From positions 62,001 through 126,000 of the forward strand of contig ONQB01000004.1 of NCBI GenBank assembly GCA_900319905.1: a stretch of 64,000 nt of DNA. Direction: 5' to 3'. The number at the start of each line of letters is the position of its first letter. Positions within the stretch are counted from its first letter, which is position 1. Below are positions 53,425-60,795 of this stretch, one piece after another. A program made the translations under genes and the position numbers. The DNA is from an uncultured Prevotella sp. GTDB taxonomy: Bacteria > Bacteroidota > Bacteroidia > Bacteroidales > Bacteroidaceae. The notes beneath the pieces are model-generated. The model was given only the letters and a program-made list of their open reading frames with translations. It was not told the DNA's origin and ran no database searches.

Positions 53425-53846
53425 TTGTCAAACACCTTCCATTTCTCCTGCCACTCCACATAGAAGTCTGGACTGTAGAGCATCAACTGATAATTGGTAT
53501 CGACGAAAGCCTGCACCGAGTGACCTGTGGCTATCAAGTCGTTGTTGTCACGGTCGTGTATCTCATAGTCGAAGACCACCTTGGCGGCACGTGTGGGCCG
53601 ATAGACGATGTCGATGCGCGGATGACTGCCATAGCGCAACGACTTGTGGTAGCGGATGGTCTCTTCCACGATAGGAGCATAACAGTCGTGGTTGAGATAG
53701 TTCATGTAGTCGAGGCCAAACTTGGCTCCGAAGGCTTCCCTGGCATCCTCGAAATAGATGGCATAAGACCCATGCCACACTACTTTCATCGAGTCGACCT
53801 CACTGAAGCGTATCTCAAAATCCTTAGATGCTTTTAGTTCACTCAT
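53421..53846 (-). CDS. Hotdog thioesterase (4HBT/FadM-like)
   Basis: A 141-residue hotdog enzyme. The start is the ATG at 53846, which yields the standard opening MSELKASKDFEIRFSEVDSM, followed by VVWHGSYAIYFEDAREAFG as in acyl-CoA/ACP thioesterases. It probably releases or edits acyl chains in polyene synthesis. It overlaps the upstream dehydratase gene by 8 bp and the ketosynthase by 4 bp, implying translational coupling. Confidence 0.88.
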   Translation of the reverse strand: MSELKASKDFEIRFSEVDSMKVVWHGSYAIYFEDAREAFGAKFGLDYMNYLNHDCYAPIVEETIRYHKSLRYGSHPRIDIVYRPTRAAKVVFDYEIHDRDNNDLIATGHSVQAFVDTNYQLMLYSPDFYVEWQEKWKVFDK

Positions 53847-54306
53847 CTTCCTTCTCTTTGACGGCCAGCTTGATTTGTGTGCGTACCAGTTCCTCACCTT
53901 TGCAGGTCACAGTGGCCATGGCCAGCGTCATGCCCAGCAATTCCTCAATGATGTCGACGGTGGTCTCAATCGTGTCACCCACACGGGGATGCGCACTGAC
54001 CTTGAGCTTTCTCACGGCACCGATGACACCTATCTGCACTCCTTTCTTTAATATATATTTGTTCACATACCCAATGCGTGCGGCACAGGTCTGAGCGATG
54101 TTTTCTATCATTCCTGCCGTACATAGCTCACCGTTGTCGACAAAGATATTGTCAGCAGCGATGTCAGTAGCCGTCGTCACACTCGACTCATCGTAATGTG
54201 TCAGCCTGCCAATCATAACAAAAGGCTCCTGCTGAGGCAGCAACGTATGGATGTCGATCGTGCTGAGAAAAGCGGCACTGGGGTTGTTAACGTCAATATC
54301 TACCAT
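53839..54306 (-). CDS. FabZ/ApeP-like hotdog dehydratase, catalytic His replaced
   Basis: A 155-residue hotdog protein. The FabZ block that usually reads LLPHRxPFLLIDRV is here LLPQQEPFVMIGRL, so the position of the conserved histidine holds Gln. The helix carrying the second catalytic residue is kept (GMIENIAQTCAARIG). This matches the ApeP-type second dehydratase of polyene clusters more than a housekeeping FabZ. It may act as a partner of the hotdog enzyme at 47657-48055 instead of a full catalyst. Confidence 0.75.
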   Translation of the reverse strand: MVDIDVNNPSAAFLSTIDIHTLLPQQEPFVMIGRLTHYDESSVTTATDIAADNIFVDNGELCTAGMIENIAQTCAARIGYVNKYILKKGVQIGVIGAVRKLKVSAHPRVGDTIETTVDIIEELLGMTLAMATVTCKGEELVRTQIKLAVKEKEDE

Positions 54307-54332
54307 TATCTGATGTAGTTAGTTATAGTCTG

Positions 54333-55211
54333 TTATTTCCAGAATTCAAAATAGTTGTACCACTGTGTTGGAAAGCGCCGCAACACCTGTTCCAGCTCCG
54401 CAGCATAAGCGGTGGCGAGCTGCTGCACCTGTTGCTTGCGTGGAGCTTGCTTGTCGTAGTCAAGGACCTTGACATAGGCGGTATATCCCCGTGTGCTTGT
54501 CTTCATCACATTGACTGTAACAACGTTGAGCTGGCGCATGGCAGGTACTTGAAAGGGGCCTAACGGCAGCTCTGCGGCAGCGCCCAACAGGTTGACGGTC
54601 ACCGTGCGTGGCGATCCATAGACTCTGTCAGCCGGAATGCTCACTATCTCACCCGCCGACAGTGCACGGTCTATCTCGAAGAGATGGCTCATATCAGTGC
54701 GGATGGGAATCATGTGGATGTTGTTGTGGCCAAACAGCTGTTGTCGTCCCCGCATCACAGAGGCTTTCTCACCGCCGTAGACCAATGCATTGAAGGGCTT
54801 GCTGTCGGACACAAGCTCGTAGCCGGCCATCTCGTAGCAGCCAACATGGGCACTGAGCATCACAAAGCCTTCTTCTCCCTGAGCCAGCCTTTTGAATGCA
54901 TCGTGTCCTTCTACTTGCAGGCTCATCTTCTTTCCAGCGAACATGGCAAAACGGTCGATGACCACCTGCGAAAACAACACATGATTGACGTAGGTGTGCC
55001 ACAGTGCCTTCACGCAACCATTATGCCATCGCCGACGGAAGTAGCGATAGGCATGACGGGCGCCGGGTGAGAACAAGAGGCAGAAAGGTATCACACATAC
55101 AGCCGCAAAGACATAGTAGATGCGCACGTCACTATGGCGCAACATGGCGATGAGCCAGCGATGCATGCAGTTGTTGCCAAAGGTGTCTCCCTGCCATTTC
55201 TTTTCCGTCAT
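54333..55211 (-). CDS. LpxL/HtrB-like lipid acyltransferase
   Basis: A 292-residue membrane-associated acyltransferase with one N-terminal helix (about 32-50, YYVFAAVCVIPFCLLF). The lipid A acyltransferase-type motif is MLSAHVGCYEMAGYEL (H-x4-E), and the later SIPADRVYGSPRTVTVNLLG block also fits. In the polyene operon it likely acylates the glycolipid portion. It overlaps the methyltransferase gene by 4 bp. Confidence 0.85.
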   Translation of the reverse strand: MTEKKWQGDTFGNNCMHRWLIAMLRHSDVRIYYVFAAVCVIPFCLLFSPGARHAYRYFRRRWHNGCVKALWHTYVNHVLFSQVVIDRFAMFAGKKMSLQVEGHDAFKRLAQGEEGFVMLSAHVGCYEMAGYELVSDSKPFNALVYGGEKASVMRGRQQLFGHNNIHMIPIRTDMSHLFEIDRALSAGEIVSIPADRVYGSPRTVTVNLLGAAAELPLGPFQVPAMRQLNVVTVNVMKTSTRGYTAYVKVLDYDKQAPRKQQVQQLATAYAAELEQVLRRFPTQWYNYFEFWK

Positions 55212-56317
55212 GGCTGCTTGCTTTTGACGACGAGGATGGAATGACCCTGTCCAAGGGGCTCATGGATAGTCTCCACCTCCAGTCCGGCGTCGTTGATGCA
55301 CTGGGTGAGATCTTCGGTGCTGTACATTTTGGAGCAACCATTGGCCAGTGCCGCAAAGTAGAGACTTGTCATGGTGAGGCACAATGTGGCTGGCTCATAC
55401 TTCTGCCGGTCCCACAATGTCTCCATGATATAGATGCGGGTGTTGGCGCCCATGCTACGACGGGCGCGGGTCAGGATGCTGACAATCTGGGGCATACTGA
55501 AGCAATCAAGGAACTGACTCATCCAGATGGCATCGGGTGCTGTGGCCTGCTGTGGGAATGCTTGTGCGTTGTCCAGCAGGTTGATGCCATAACCGGCAAT
55601 ACGGTCGGCTCCGTTGTGTCCCTTGATGTTTTCCTGCATCATGGCAATCTGCTGTGGCAGGTCGAGCACCGTGACATGAGCGTTGGCACAGTAGTCAACA
55701 CAGCGCAGTGCCCACTTGCCGGTATTGCCGCCCACATCGTAAAGCGAACGTACCTGGTGTTGGTCGAATACGATATGCAGGGCTTCGTCAAACGACGAGT
55801 CACTATAGAAGTGGTCGAAACCGAACCAGCTCTTCTGCACCTGTGACGGCAGACTCGACAAGCCTTCATAGATGGTGGGCCACGGTCCGAAATGGCGCAG
55901 TCCAACGGGCTTGCCCTCTTGCAGCGACTCATCAAGGTGGAACCAGCCCTCGTAGTTGACGTCATGGTTGAAATCGACGTTCACACGTGTGGCGGGGTCG
56001 TTGAGCAAAAACCAACCTGTCTTCGAAAGCGTATAACGGTCGGTATCGGGCGACACCAGCACAGTACCTATCGAGAGCGAGGCTTCGAGCAAGCACTTGG
56101 CGGCATAGTCACTCAGATGGCACTGACCGGCAATCTGCTGCCGCGTCAGGCCCTCGTCGTGGTCACGCAACAATTCGAGAACGCCATATTTCAGCATGAG
56201 ACGGGAAGCCTCGAAGATGGCCGGTCCCCACGCTATGAACTCGGCCAATCGCTGTGCCTCACGCGCCGACAGCTTGTCGGTAGTGTAGCAGTCTTGAAGC
56301 GATGGAGAAAGATGCAT
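55208..56317 (-). CDS. SAM-dependent O-methyltransferase
   Basis: A 369-residue class I methyltransferase of the dimerising O-methyltransferase type. An N-terminal winged-helix domain (about 20-110: FEASRLMLKYGVLELLRDHD, LTRQQIAGQCHLSDYAAKCL) precedes the Rossmann domain with SAM motif SLYDVGGNTGKWALRCVDY (about 190) and QFLDCFSMPQIVSILTRARR. Enzymes of this type methylate phenolic oxygens; in aryl-polyenes the aromatic head is often methylated. Second gene of the operon, 48 bp behind fabG. Confidence 0.88.
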   Translation of the reverse strand: MHLSPSLQDCYTTDKLSAREAQRLAEFIAWGPAIFEASRLMLKYGVLELLRDHDEGLTRQQIAGQCHLSDYAAKCLLEASLSIGTVLVSPDTDRYTLSKTGWFLLNDPATRVNVDFNHDVNYEGWFHLDESLQEGKPVGLRHFGPWPTIYEGLSSLPSQVQKSWFGFDHFYSDSSFDEALHIVFDQHQVRSLYDVGGNTGKWALRCVDYCANAHVTVLDLPQQIAMMQENIKGHNGADRIAGYGINLLDNAQAFPQQATAPDAIWMSQFLDCFSMPQIVSILTRARRSMGANTRIYIMETLWDRQKYEPATLCLTMTSLYFAALANGCSKMYSTEDLTQCINDAGLEVETIHEPLGQGHSILVVKSKQP

Positions 56318-56365
56318 GAATAGTATGTTAATGAGTTGAGCGTATGAGCATTGGCAGCTCTACGG

Positions 56366-57097
56366 TTAGGTATACAGCCCTCCGTTGATGCTGATGACAT
56401 CTCCTGTGATATAGGCTGCCCCCTCAGAAGCAAGGAAAGCAACGGCCTCGGCCACTTCCTCTGGTTTGGCAAAGCGGCGCATGGGGATCTGCTGCTCCAG
56501 CGCAGCACGGTCGAGCGACTCGGTCATGTCGGTATCGACAAAGCCCGGAGCCACGGCATTCACCGTAATCTGACGGGCTGCCACCTCAAGGGCCAAAGCC
56601 TTGGTAGCACCGATAAGTCCCGCCTTGGCAGCACTGTAATTGGTCTGTCCCTGAATGCCTTTGAGGCCGGACAGGGAAGCGACGTTTACAATGCGGCCAC
56701 CGTGATGACGGGGCATCATATGCTTCAGAATGCGACGGGTAATGAAGAAAAAGCCGTCGAGCGTGGTACGCAGCACGTCGTGCCAGTCATCGTCGCTCAT
56801 CATAAACATCACGCCGTCACGGGTGATACCGGCATTGTTGACCAACACATAGATGAAGTCATCGGGATGCTGTTCCTCCCACTGGTCCATAGCCTTGGTC
56901 ACTTGGGCCTCATCAGTCACATCGAAAGGCAGCAACTCTGCCTTCACTCCTTCTGCCTCTACGAGCTGCTTGGTCTTCAAGGCCTCTGCCTCGTTGGAAC
57001 GGTAATTGATTATGACCGGCATGCCCATCTGAGCAAGTCGCACACAAACGGCACGACCTATGCCACGGGAACCGCCTGTTACAAGTATGTATTTCAT
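56366..57097 (-). CDS. 3-oxoacyl-ACP reductase (FabG-like), first gene of the polyene operon
   Basis: A 243-residue short-chain dehydrogenase. The start is the ATG at 57097; the TTG two codons earlier is less likely. NADPH site YILVTGGSRGIGRAVC, NNAG motif VLVNNAGITRDG, and the Ser-Tyr-Lys catalytic set in NVASLSGLKGIQGQTNYSAA followed by K. The end GAAYITGDVISINGGLYT is typical of FabG. It reduces 3-ketoacyl-ACP in each polyene cycle. A strong promoter lies directly upstream. Confidence 0.93.
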   Translation of the reverse strand: MKYILVTGGSRGIGRAVCVRLAQMGMPVIINYRSNEAEALKTKQLVEAEGVKAELLPFDVTDEAQVTKAMDQWEEQHPDDFIYVLVNNAGITRDGVMFMMSDDDWHDVLRTTLDGFFFITRRILKHMMPRHHGGRIVNVASLSGLKGIQGQTNYSAAKAGLIGATKALALEVAARQITVNAVAPGFVDTDMTESLDRAALEQQIPMRRFAKPEEVAEAVAFLASEGAAYITGDVISINGGLYT

Positions 57098-57127
57098 CTT
57101 CAAGCTTATATTACATGATTAATAATG

Positions 57128-57158
57128 CAAAATTACGACAATTTATTGAGTTGGCAAA
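57128..57158 (-). promoter_or_regulatory. Promoter of the aryl-polyene operon
   Basis: Minus-strand TTTG (57155-57158), a 19-bp spacer and TAATTTTG (57128-57135) fit the Bacteroidota consensus exactly. The -33 box lies inside the last codons of the rhodanese gene. The start codon is about 31 bp downstream. No other strong promoter was noticed inside the operon. Confidence 0.7.
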
Positions 57159-57559
57159 TTATTGGCGGTCCATTCCAACCATCCGCCTTTAAGATTGACC
57201 ACCAGGAAGCCTTCCTTGACCAACAACTGCGCAGCCTTCAAGCTACGTTTGCCTGACCGACAGTACACCGCCACCCGGCGATCCTTGGCGAGGCGCAACG
57301 TGGCCACCTGGACAAAGTCGTCTTTCAATACGTCGATATTGAGTGCACCGGGAATATGACTGGCACTGTATTCCTCAGCCGTACGCACGTCGACCAACTG
57401 AACTGTGACTGAATCAGCGGAACCGTCTTTAGCGGCTGTGTCACCCACATGAATGATATGGGCAAAGGCAGGTGCATCCACCGTTTGCAGACTGTCGCTC
57501 TGTGCATTGGCGCAACCGGCAAAGCCCAACAGCGATACAATTAAAGAAAGGAACTTCAT
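57143..57559 (-). CDS. Exported rhodanese-domain protein
   Basis: A 138-residue protein. The ATG at 57559 starts a signal peptide or lipobox-like sequence (FLSLIVSLLGFAGC), so it may be a lipoprotein. The rhodanese domain (about 45-135) shows VQLVDVRTAEEYSASHIPGA, the active Cys in VAVYCRSGKRSLKAA and LKGGWLEW. Rhodaneses transfer sulfur or carry persulfide; extracytoplasmic single-domain versions are common in Bacteroidota. It lies 49 bp downstream of the phosphatase fusion and probably shares its promoter. Confidence 0.85.
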   Translation of the reverse strand: MKFLSLIVSLLGFAGCANAQSDSLQTVDAPAFAHIIHVGDTAAKDGSADSVTVQLVDVRTAEEYSASHIPGALNIDVLKDDFVQVATLRLAKDRRVAVYCRSGKRSLKAAQLLVKEGFLVVNLKGGWLEWTANNLPTQ

Positions 57560-57608
57560 TATAAGTATCTTTATAAGTTTCACATTATTATATATATAAC
57601 AAACACTC

Positions 57609-58730
57609 TCATTGACAAAGGATGTCGGCAAAGTCGTCCACTACCCTATCGGCTCCTGCATCGAGCAACTCCTGCCGCGAGCCATTACCATAGCTTACTC
57701 CGCAAGTGCGGCATCCGGCCCGACGTCCCATAAGGATGTCATAGGTCATGTCGCCTACGACAATTGTCTCTTCCGGCGACACCTGAAAATGACTGAGCGT
57801 GATGAGCACAGGCTCTGGGTCGGGCTTGGCACGCTCCACTTCATTGCCACCCAGCACAAAGCCAAAAAGACCGTTGAGCTGTAAGTCATCAACGAAATGT
57901 TGCAGCGAAGCATGACTGCGGCTGCTGGCGATGGAGAGCAGGATACCGTTATCATGAAGTTGTCTCAACGTTGCCAATACATGTGGAAAGAGCTGTACGT
58001 GGGCATCGGCACAGGTAGCCTTGAAGATGCGACGATAAACAGCAGCGCATTGGTCCTCCATCTCCTCGTTCATAGGTATCAATGCGGAGAAGCACTTCTC
58101 CAGCGGCAGGCCAATGGTGGTGGCACATGCCTCACGTGTCTGCTCTGGCAGATGGAGCTCACGCAATGTGGCTTGCATGGTATTGGTAATTAACGCATTG
58201 GTATCAGCCATCGTTCCGTCAAAGTCCAGAATGACCAATCTCGGCTTCCAAACACCTCTTTTATCCGACAGACGTTGAAGCAGTCCATGACAGCCATCCT
58301 CTATCAGGTCGAGGGCATATTCAAAATCGCGGTCGCCACCATAATATGGATCGGGCACTGTCGTCACACCATGATGAGACGTGAGGAAATCGGCCATCTT
58401 CACCACCTTCTTCCGGTCGGCATCGGTCCGAGCCATGCCGACAATCTGTCGATAGTTGTCGTCGTCCATCGTCACTATCATGTCGAAGCGGCCAAAATCC
58501 TTGTTGGCATCAAACTGACGGGCGCGGTGGGTCAGTTCATAACCACGCCGACGGGCATGAGCACGCATACGGGGATCGGCCAACTGACCTACATGCCATC
58601 CGCCGATACCAGCAGAATCAATACTGAATTGGGAAGCCACACCAGCGTTGTCAGCCATTTGCTGCATGATGGTTTGGGCAGCCGTTGATCGGCAGATATT
58701 GCCAAGACAAATAAATAATATTCGGGTCAC
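57609..58730 (-). CDS. Fusion of low-molecular-weight protein tyrosine phosphatase and HAD phosphatase
   Basis: A 373-residue bifunctional protein. Residues about 1-150 are an LMW-PTP with the CX5R loop FICLGNICRSTAAQ and the DPYYGGDRDFEYALDLI acid loop. Residues about 165-370 are a HAD hydrolase of the phosphoglycolate-phosphatase/pyrophosphatase type (LVILDFDGTMADTNAL, ASSRSHASL, AKPDPEPVL, IVVGDMTYDILMGRRAG). The start is set at the GTG at 58730, because a TAACTTTG promoter element overlaps the in-frame TTG at 58760 and the family normally begins two or three residues before ILFICLGN. Both domains look catalytically complete. Substrates unknown. Confidence 0.85.
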   Translation of the reverse strand: MTRILFICLGNICRSTAAQTIMQQMADNAGVASQFSIDSAGIGGWHVGQLADPRMRAHARRRGYELTHRARQFDANKDFGRFDMIVTMDDDNYRQIVGMARTDADRKKVVKMADFLTSHHGVTTVPDPYYGGDRDFEYALDLIEDGCHGLLQRLSDKRGVWKPRLVILDFDGTMADTNALITNTMQATLRELHLPEQTREACATTIGLPLEKCFSALIPMNEEMEDQCAAVYRRIFKATCADAHVQLFPHVLATLRQLHDNGILLSIASSRSHASLQHFVDDLQLNGLFGFVLGGNEVERAKPDPEPVLITLSHFQVSPEETIVVGDMTYDILMGRRAGCRTCGVSYGNGSRQELLDAGADRVVDDFADILCQ

Positions 58731-58757
58731 GTGTTCTCTACTTTCTTTTTGTTTTGC

Positions 58758-58765
58758 CAAAGTTA
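58758..58765 (-). promoter_or_regulatory. -7 element of the phosphatase fusion
   Basis: Minus-strand TAACTTTG, 27 bp before the GTG at 58730. A TTG lies 17 bp further upstream, slightly short of the usual spacing. Its position rules against the upstream TTG start. Confidence 0.5.
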
Positions 58766-58816
58766 CAAAGAAATATTGAATACAACGTTATATACTTCGG
58801 AAATAAAACCTTTCCA

Positions 58817-58863
58817 TCAAAAAGAAAGTAGGTGCGTCGGCATTCCTGCCGACGTATGCCTAC
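58817..58863 (-). terminator. Intrinsic terminator of the right-end peptide operon
   Basis: On the minus strand CGTCGGCA (58847-58854) pairs with TGCCGACG (58835-58842) around a 4-nt loop, with an outer GTAGG/CCTAC stem. TTTCTTTTT follows at once. It ends the operon 75 bp after the stop at 58938. Confidence 0.85.
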
Positions 58864-58937
58864 CAAATCATCCATTGAGCTGTCAAGAAAGACAGTCTCC
58901 TACCCAGCCCGTAGATCAAGGATCGGCCCAGACATCT

Positions 58938-59675
58938 TTACATAGGAAATATCTGACAATTCTTAATCGGATGATAAAAGGTGTTTGGTTGCCGGGCATA
59001 TAGGTATTTCCCCTCATACAATTCAGCAGGTCCCCACGATACCTCGAAGCGGTATCCGAAATTCTCGAACTGACGGATTACCAAGTGATGGTTGTAGGCC
59101 AGCGTAGGAAGCAGAAACTCATAATAGAACGTGCTGTTCTCCTTCATGAACAGCTCCAGCGCATCAAGATAACGACGGCTGACCATAAACAACTGACTCC
59201 AGGCAAAATATAAATTCTTAAACGGATTGTCATGGATATACTGCAAGGGCCAATGCCGTAGAGGACCACCGTCTACATCAGTCGCAATATAAATGTAATC
59301 CACACTGCTCATGGCATTCATCCTCTGGAAGAATGTCCTCAAGTCACCGCGCAGCGCAATATCGTTCTCCATCAGCAGATAGTGGTTATACCTGTGTTGC
59401 CTGGCACATTCTATTAGGGCCACGAGCGGATTGGGCAATTTACGATTGTGGCAATGGAAGAAATGAGTCAGCAGGGAAGAATTGAACTCGAAGAAATCCA
59501 TTCCTTCAAGCAGGCTCTCATCCAGTGGACCTGCCGCATCGTCATAGAGCACCAGCAGGTCCATAACGCCACTGACCGATTTCCTGATGTAGCGCAGATA
59601 GTCCAGGATGCCCTGGTCCAGTTTGTGAGTGACAAACACAACGCAGTTCTTATTTTGCCGATTATTCTGTTCCAT
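58938..59675 (-). CDS. Putative GT-A-type glycosyltransferase
   Basis: A 245-residue cytoplasmic-looking protein. The start is the ATG at 59675, one base after the glf stop and preceded by a strong Shine-Dalgarno-like AAGGAG; the longer version starting at 59708 would begin inside glf. The N-terminus (CVVFVTHKLDQGILDYLRYI) and the central YNHYLLMENDIALRGDLRTFF resemble nucleotide-sugar-binding and acidic metal-site regions of GT-A enzymes. No exact family was recognised. The tight link to UDP-galactopyranose mutase suggests a galactofuranosyltransferase; this is inference. Confidence 0.6.
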   Translation of the reverse strand: MEQNNRQNKNCVVFVTHKLDQGILDYLRYIRKSVSGVMDLLVLYDDAAGPLDESLLEGMDFFEFNSSLLTHFFHCHNRKLPNPLVALIECARQHRYNHYLLMENDIALRGDLRTFFQRMNAMSSVDYIYIATDVDGGPLRHWPLQYIHDNPFKNLYFAWSQLFMVSRRYLDALELFMKENSTFYYEFLLPTLAYNHHLVIRQFENFGYRFEVSWGPAELYEGKYLYARQPNTFYHPIKNCQIFPM

Positions 59676-59676
59676 G

Positions 59677-60795
59677 TTACATATCTCCTTTTTCTTTATT
59701 CCAAACATCTATAGCACTCTCTATCACCTTATCCATGTCATAATACCGGTACTCTGCCAAACGCCCACCGAAAACGACATCCTTTTGGGCATCCGCCATA
59801 CTTCTATAATGTTTATAGAGACCATCGTTTGTCGCGTCGTTTACCGGATAGAAGGCCTCTGAGCCATCTACGTACTCCATAGGGTACTCACGTGTAATCA
59901 CGGTTTTCGGATTGTCGTATACCTTGTCGCCAAAAGTCTCAAAGTGCTTATGCTCTACGATACGGGTGAACGGGGTGTCACGATCCGTAAAGTTCATAAT
60001 TGCAACACCCTGGAAGTTCGGAGTTTCAAGCGCCTCTTGTTCAAATCTTAGTGAACGGTATTGAAGTTTTCCGAGGCAACAATGGAAGAAATCTTCTATT
60101 TTACCTGTGTAGACCAAACGGCATGCAATGTCTTGCCACTCCTTGTCCAATCCATCAAAGAAGTCAGTGCCGGTCCTAACGTCACAACCTTTGAGCATTT
60201 TCTCTACAAGAGGATTGTAGCCGCCAATTGGGATACCCTGATAGGAATCGTTAAAATAATTGTTGTCGTAGGTCAACCTGACCGGAAGGCGGCGGATAAT
60301 GAAAGGAGGAAGTTGACTGCACGGCCGCCCCCATTGCTTCTCTGTGTAGCCGTTTATCAGTTTTTCATAAATGTCATCCCCGACAAGCGACTTTGCCTGC
60401 TCCTCCAAATTATGCACGATGCCATGGTAACGCTGGGCCTCAATCATGGCTTGCGCCTCGATGGGTGTAACTGTCCCCCACATTTCGCGAAAGGTATTCA
60501 TGTTGAACGGCAGACTATATATATTGCCCTTATAGTTTGCCTTCGTGCACAGCGTGAAGCGGTTGAATGAGACGAATCGGTTAACAAACTCCCACACTGT
60601 CTTGTTGGACGTATGAAAGATATGTGGACCATAACGATGAACATGAATGCCCTCCATGGTCTCACAATATACGTTTCCTCCGACATGGCTTCTTCTATCG
60701 ATGACCATGCACTGTTTTCCAGCCTGAGTGGCATGCCATGCAAAAGTAGCACCAAACAGGCCTGCTCCAACAATCAGATAATCATATTTCTTCAT
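59677..60795 (-). CDS. glf: UDP-galactopyranose mutase
   Basis: A 372-residue flavoenzyme converting UDP-galactopyranose to UDP-galactofuranose. The start is the ATG at 60795, forming an ATGA overlap with the outer-membrane receptor gene. The FAD site YLIVGAGLFGATFA, HVGGNVYCE, HRYGPHIFHTSNKTVWEFV, NGYTEKQWGRPC and the C-terminal FGGRLAEYRYYDMD are all diagnostic. Length is normal (E. coli 367). The upstream extension of the open frame (to 61236) is out-of-frame receptor sequence. Placement between a receptor and a putative glycosyltransferase in a peptide operon is unusual; glf normally sits in polysaccharide clusters. Confidence 0.95.
   Translation of the reverse strand: MKKYDYLIVGAGLFGATFAWHATQAGKQCMVIDRRSHVGGNVYCETMEGIHVHRYGPHIFHTSNKTVWEFVNRFVSFNRFTLCTKANYKGNIYSLPFNMNTFREMWGTVTPIEAQAMIEAQRYHGIVHNLEEQAKSLVGDDIYEKLINGYTEKQWGRPCSQLPPFIIRRLPVRLTYDNNYFNDSYQGIPIGGYNPLVEKMLKGCDVRTGTDFFDGLDKEWQDIACRLVYTGKIEDFFHCCLGKLQYRSLRFEQEALETPNFQGVAIMNFTDRDTPFTRIVEHKHFETFGDKVYDNPKTVITREYPMEYVDGSEAFYPVNDATNDGLYKHYRSMADAQKDVVFGGRLAEYRYYDMDKVIESAIDVWNKEKGDM
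59685..59690 (-). promoter_or_regulatory. Shine-Dalgarno-like AAGGAG for the putative glycosyltransferase
   Basis: Minus-strand AAGGAG lies 9 nt before the ATG at 59675, inside the last codons of glf. Strong SD sequences are uncommon in Bacteroidota, so this supports the chosen start. Confidence 0.6.

Noticed and set aside
38157..57097. Flexirubin cluster with dialkylresorcinol synthesis
   Set aside because: No DarA/DarB-type genes and no aromatic ammonia-lyase were found in the operon; only the polyene part is supported.
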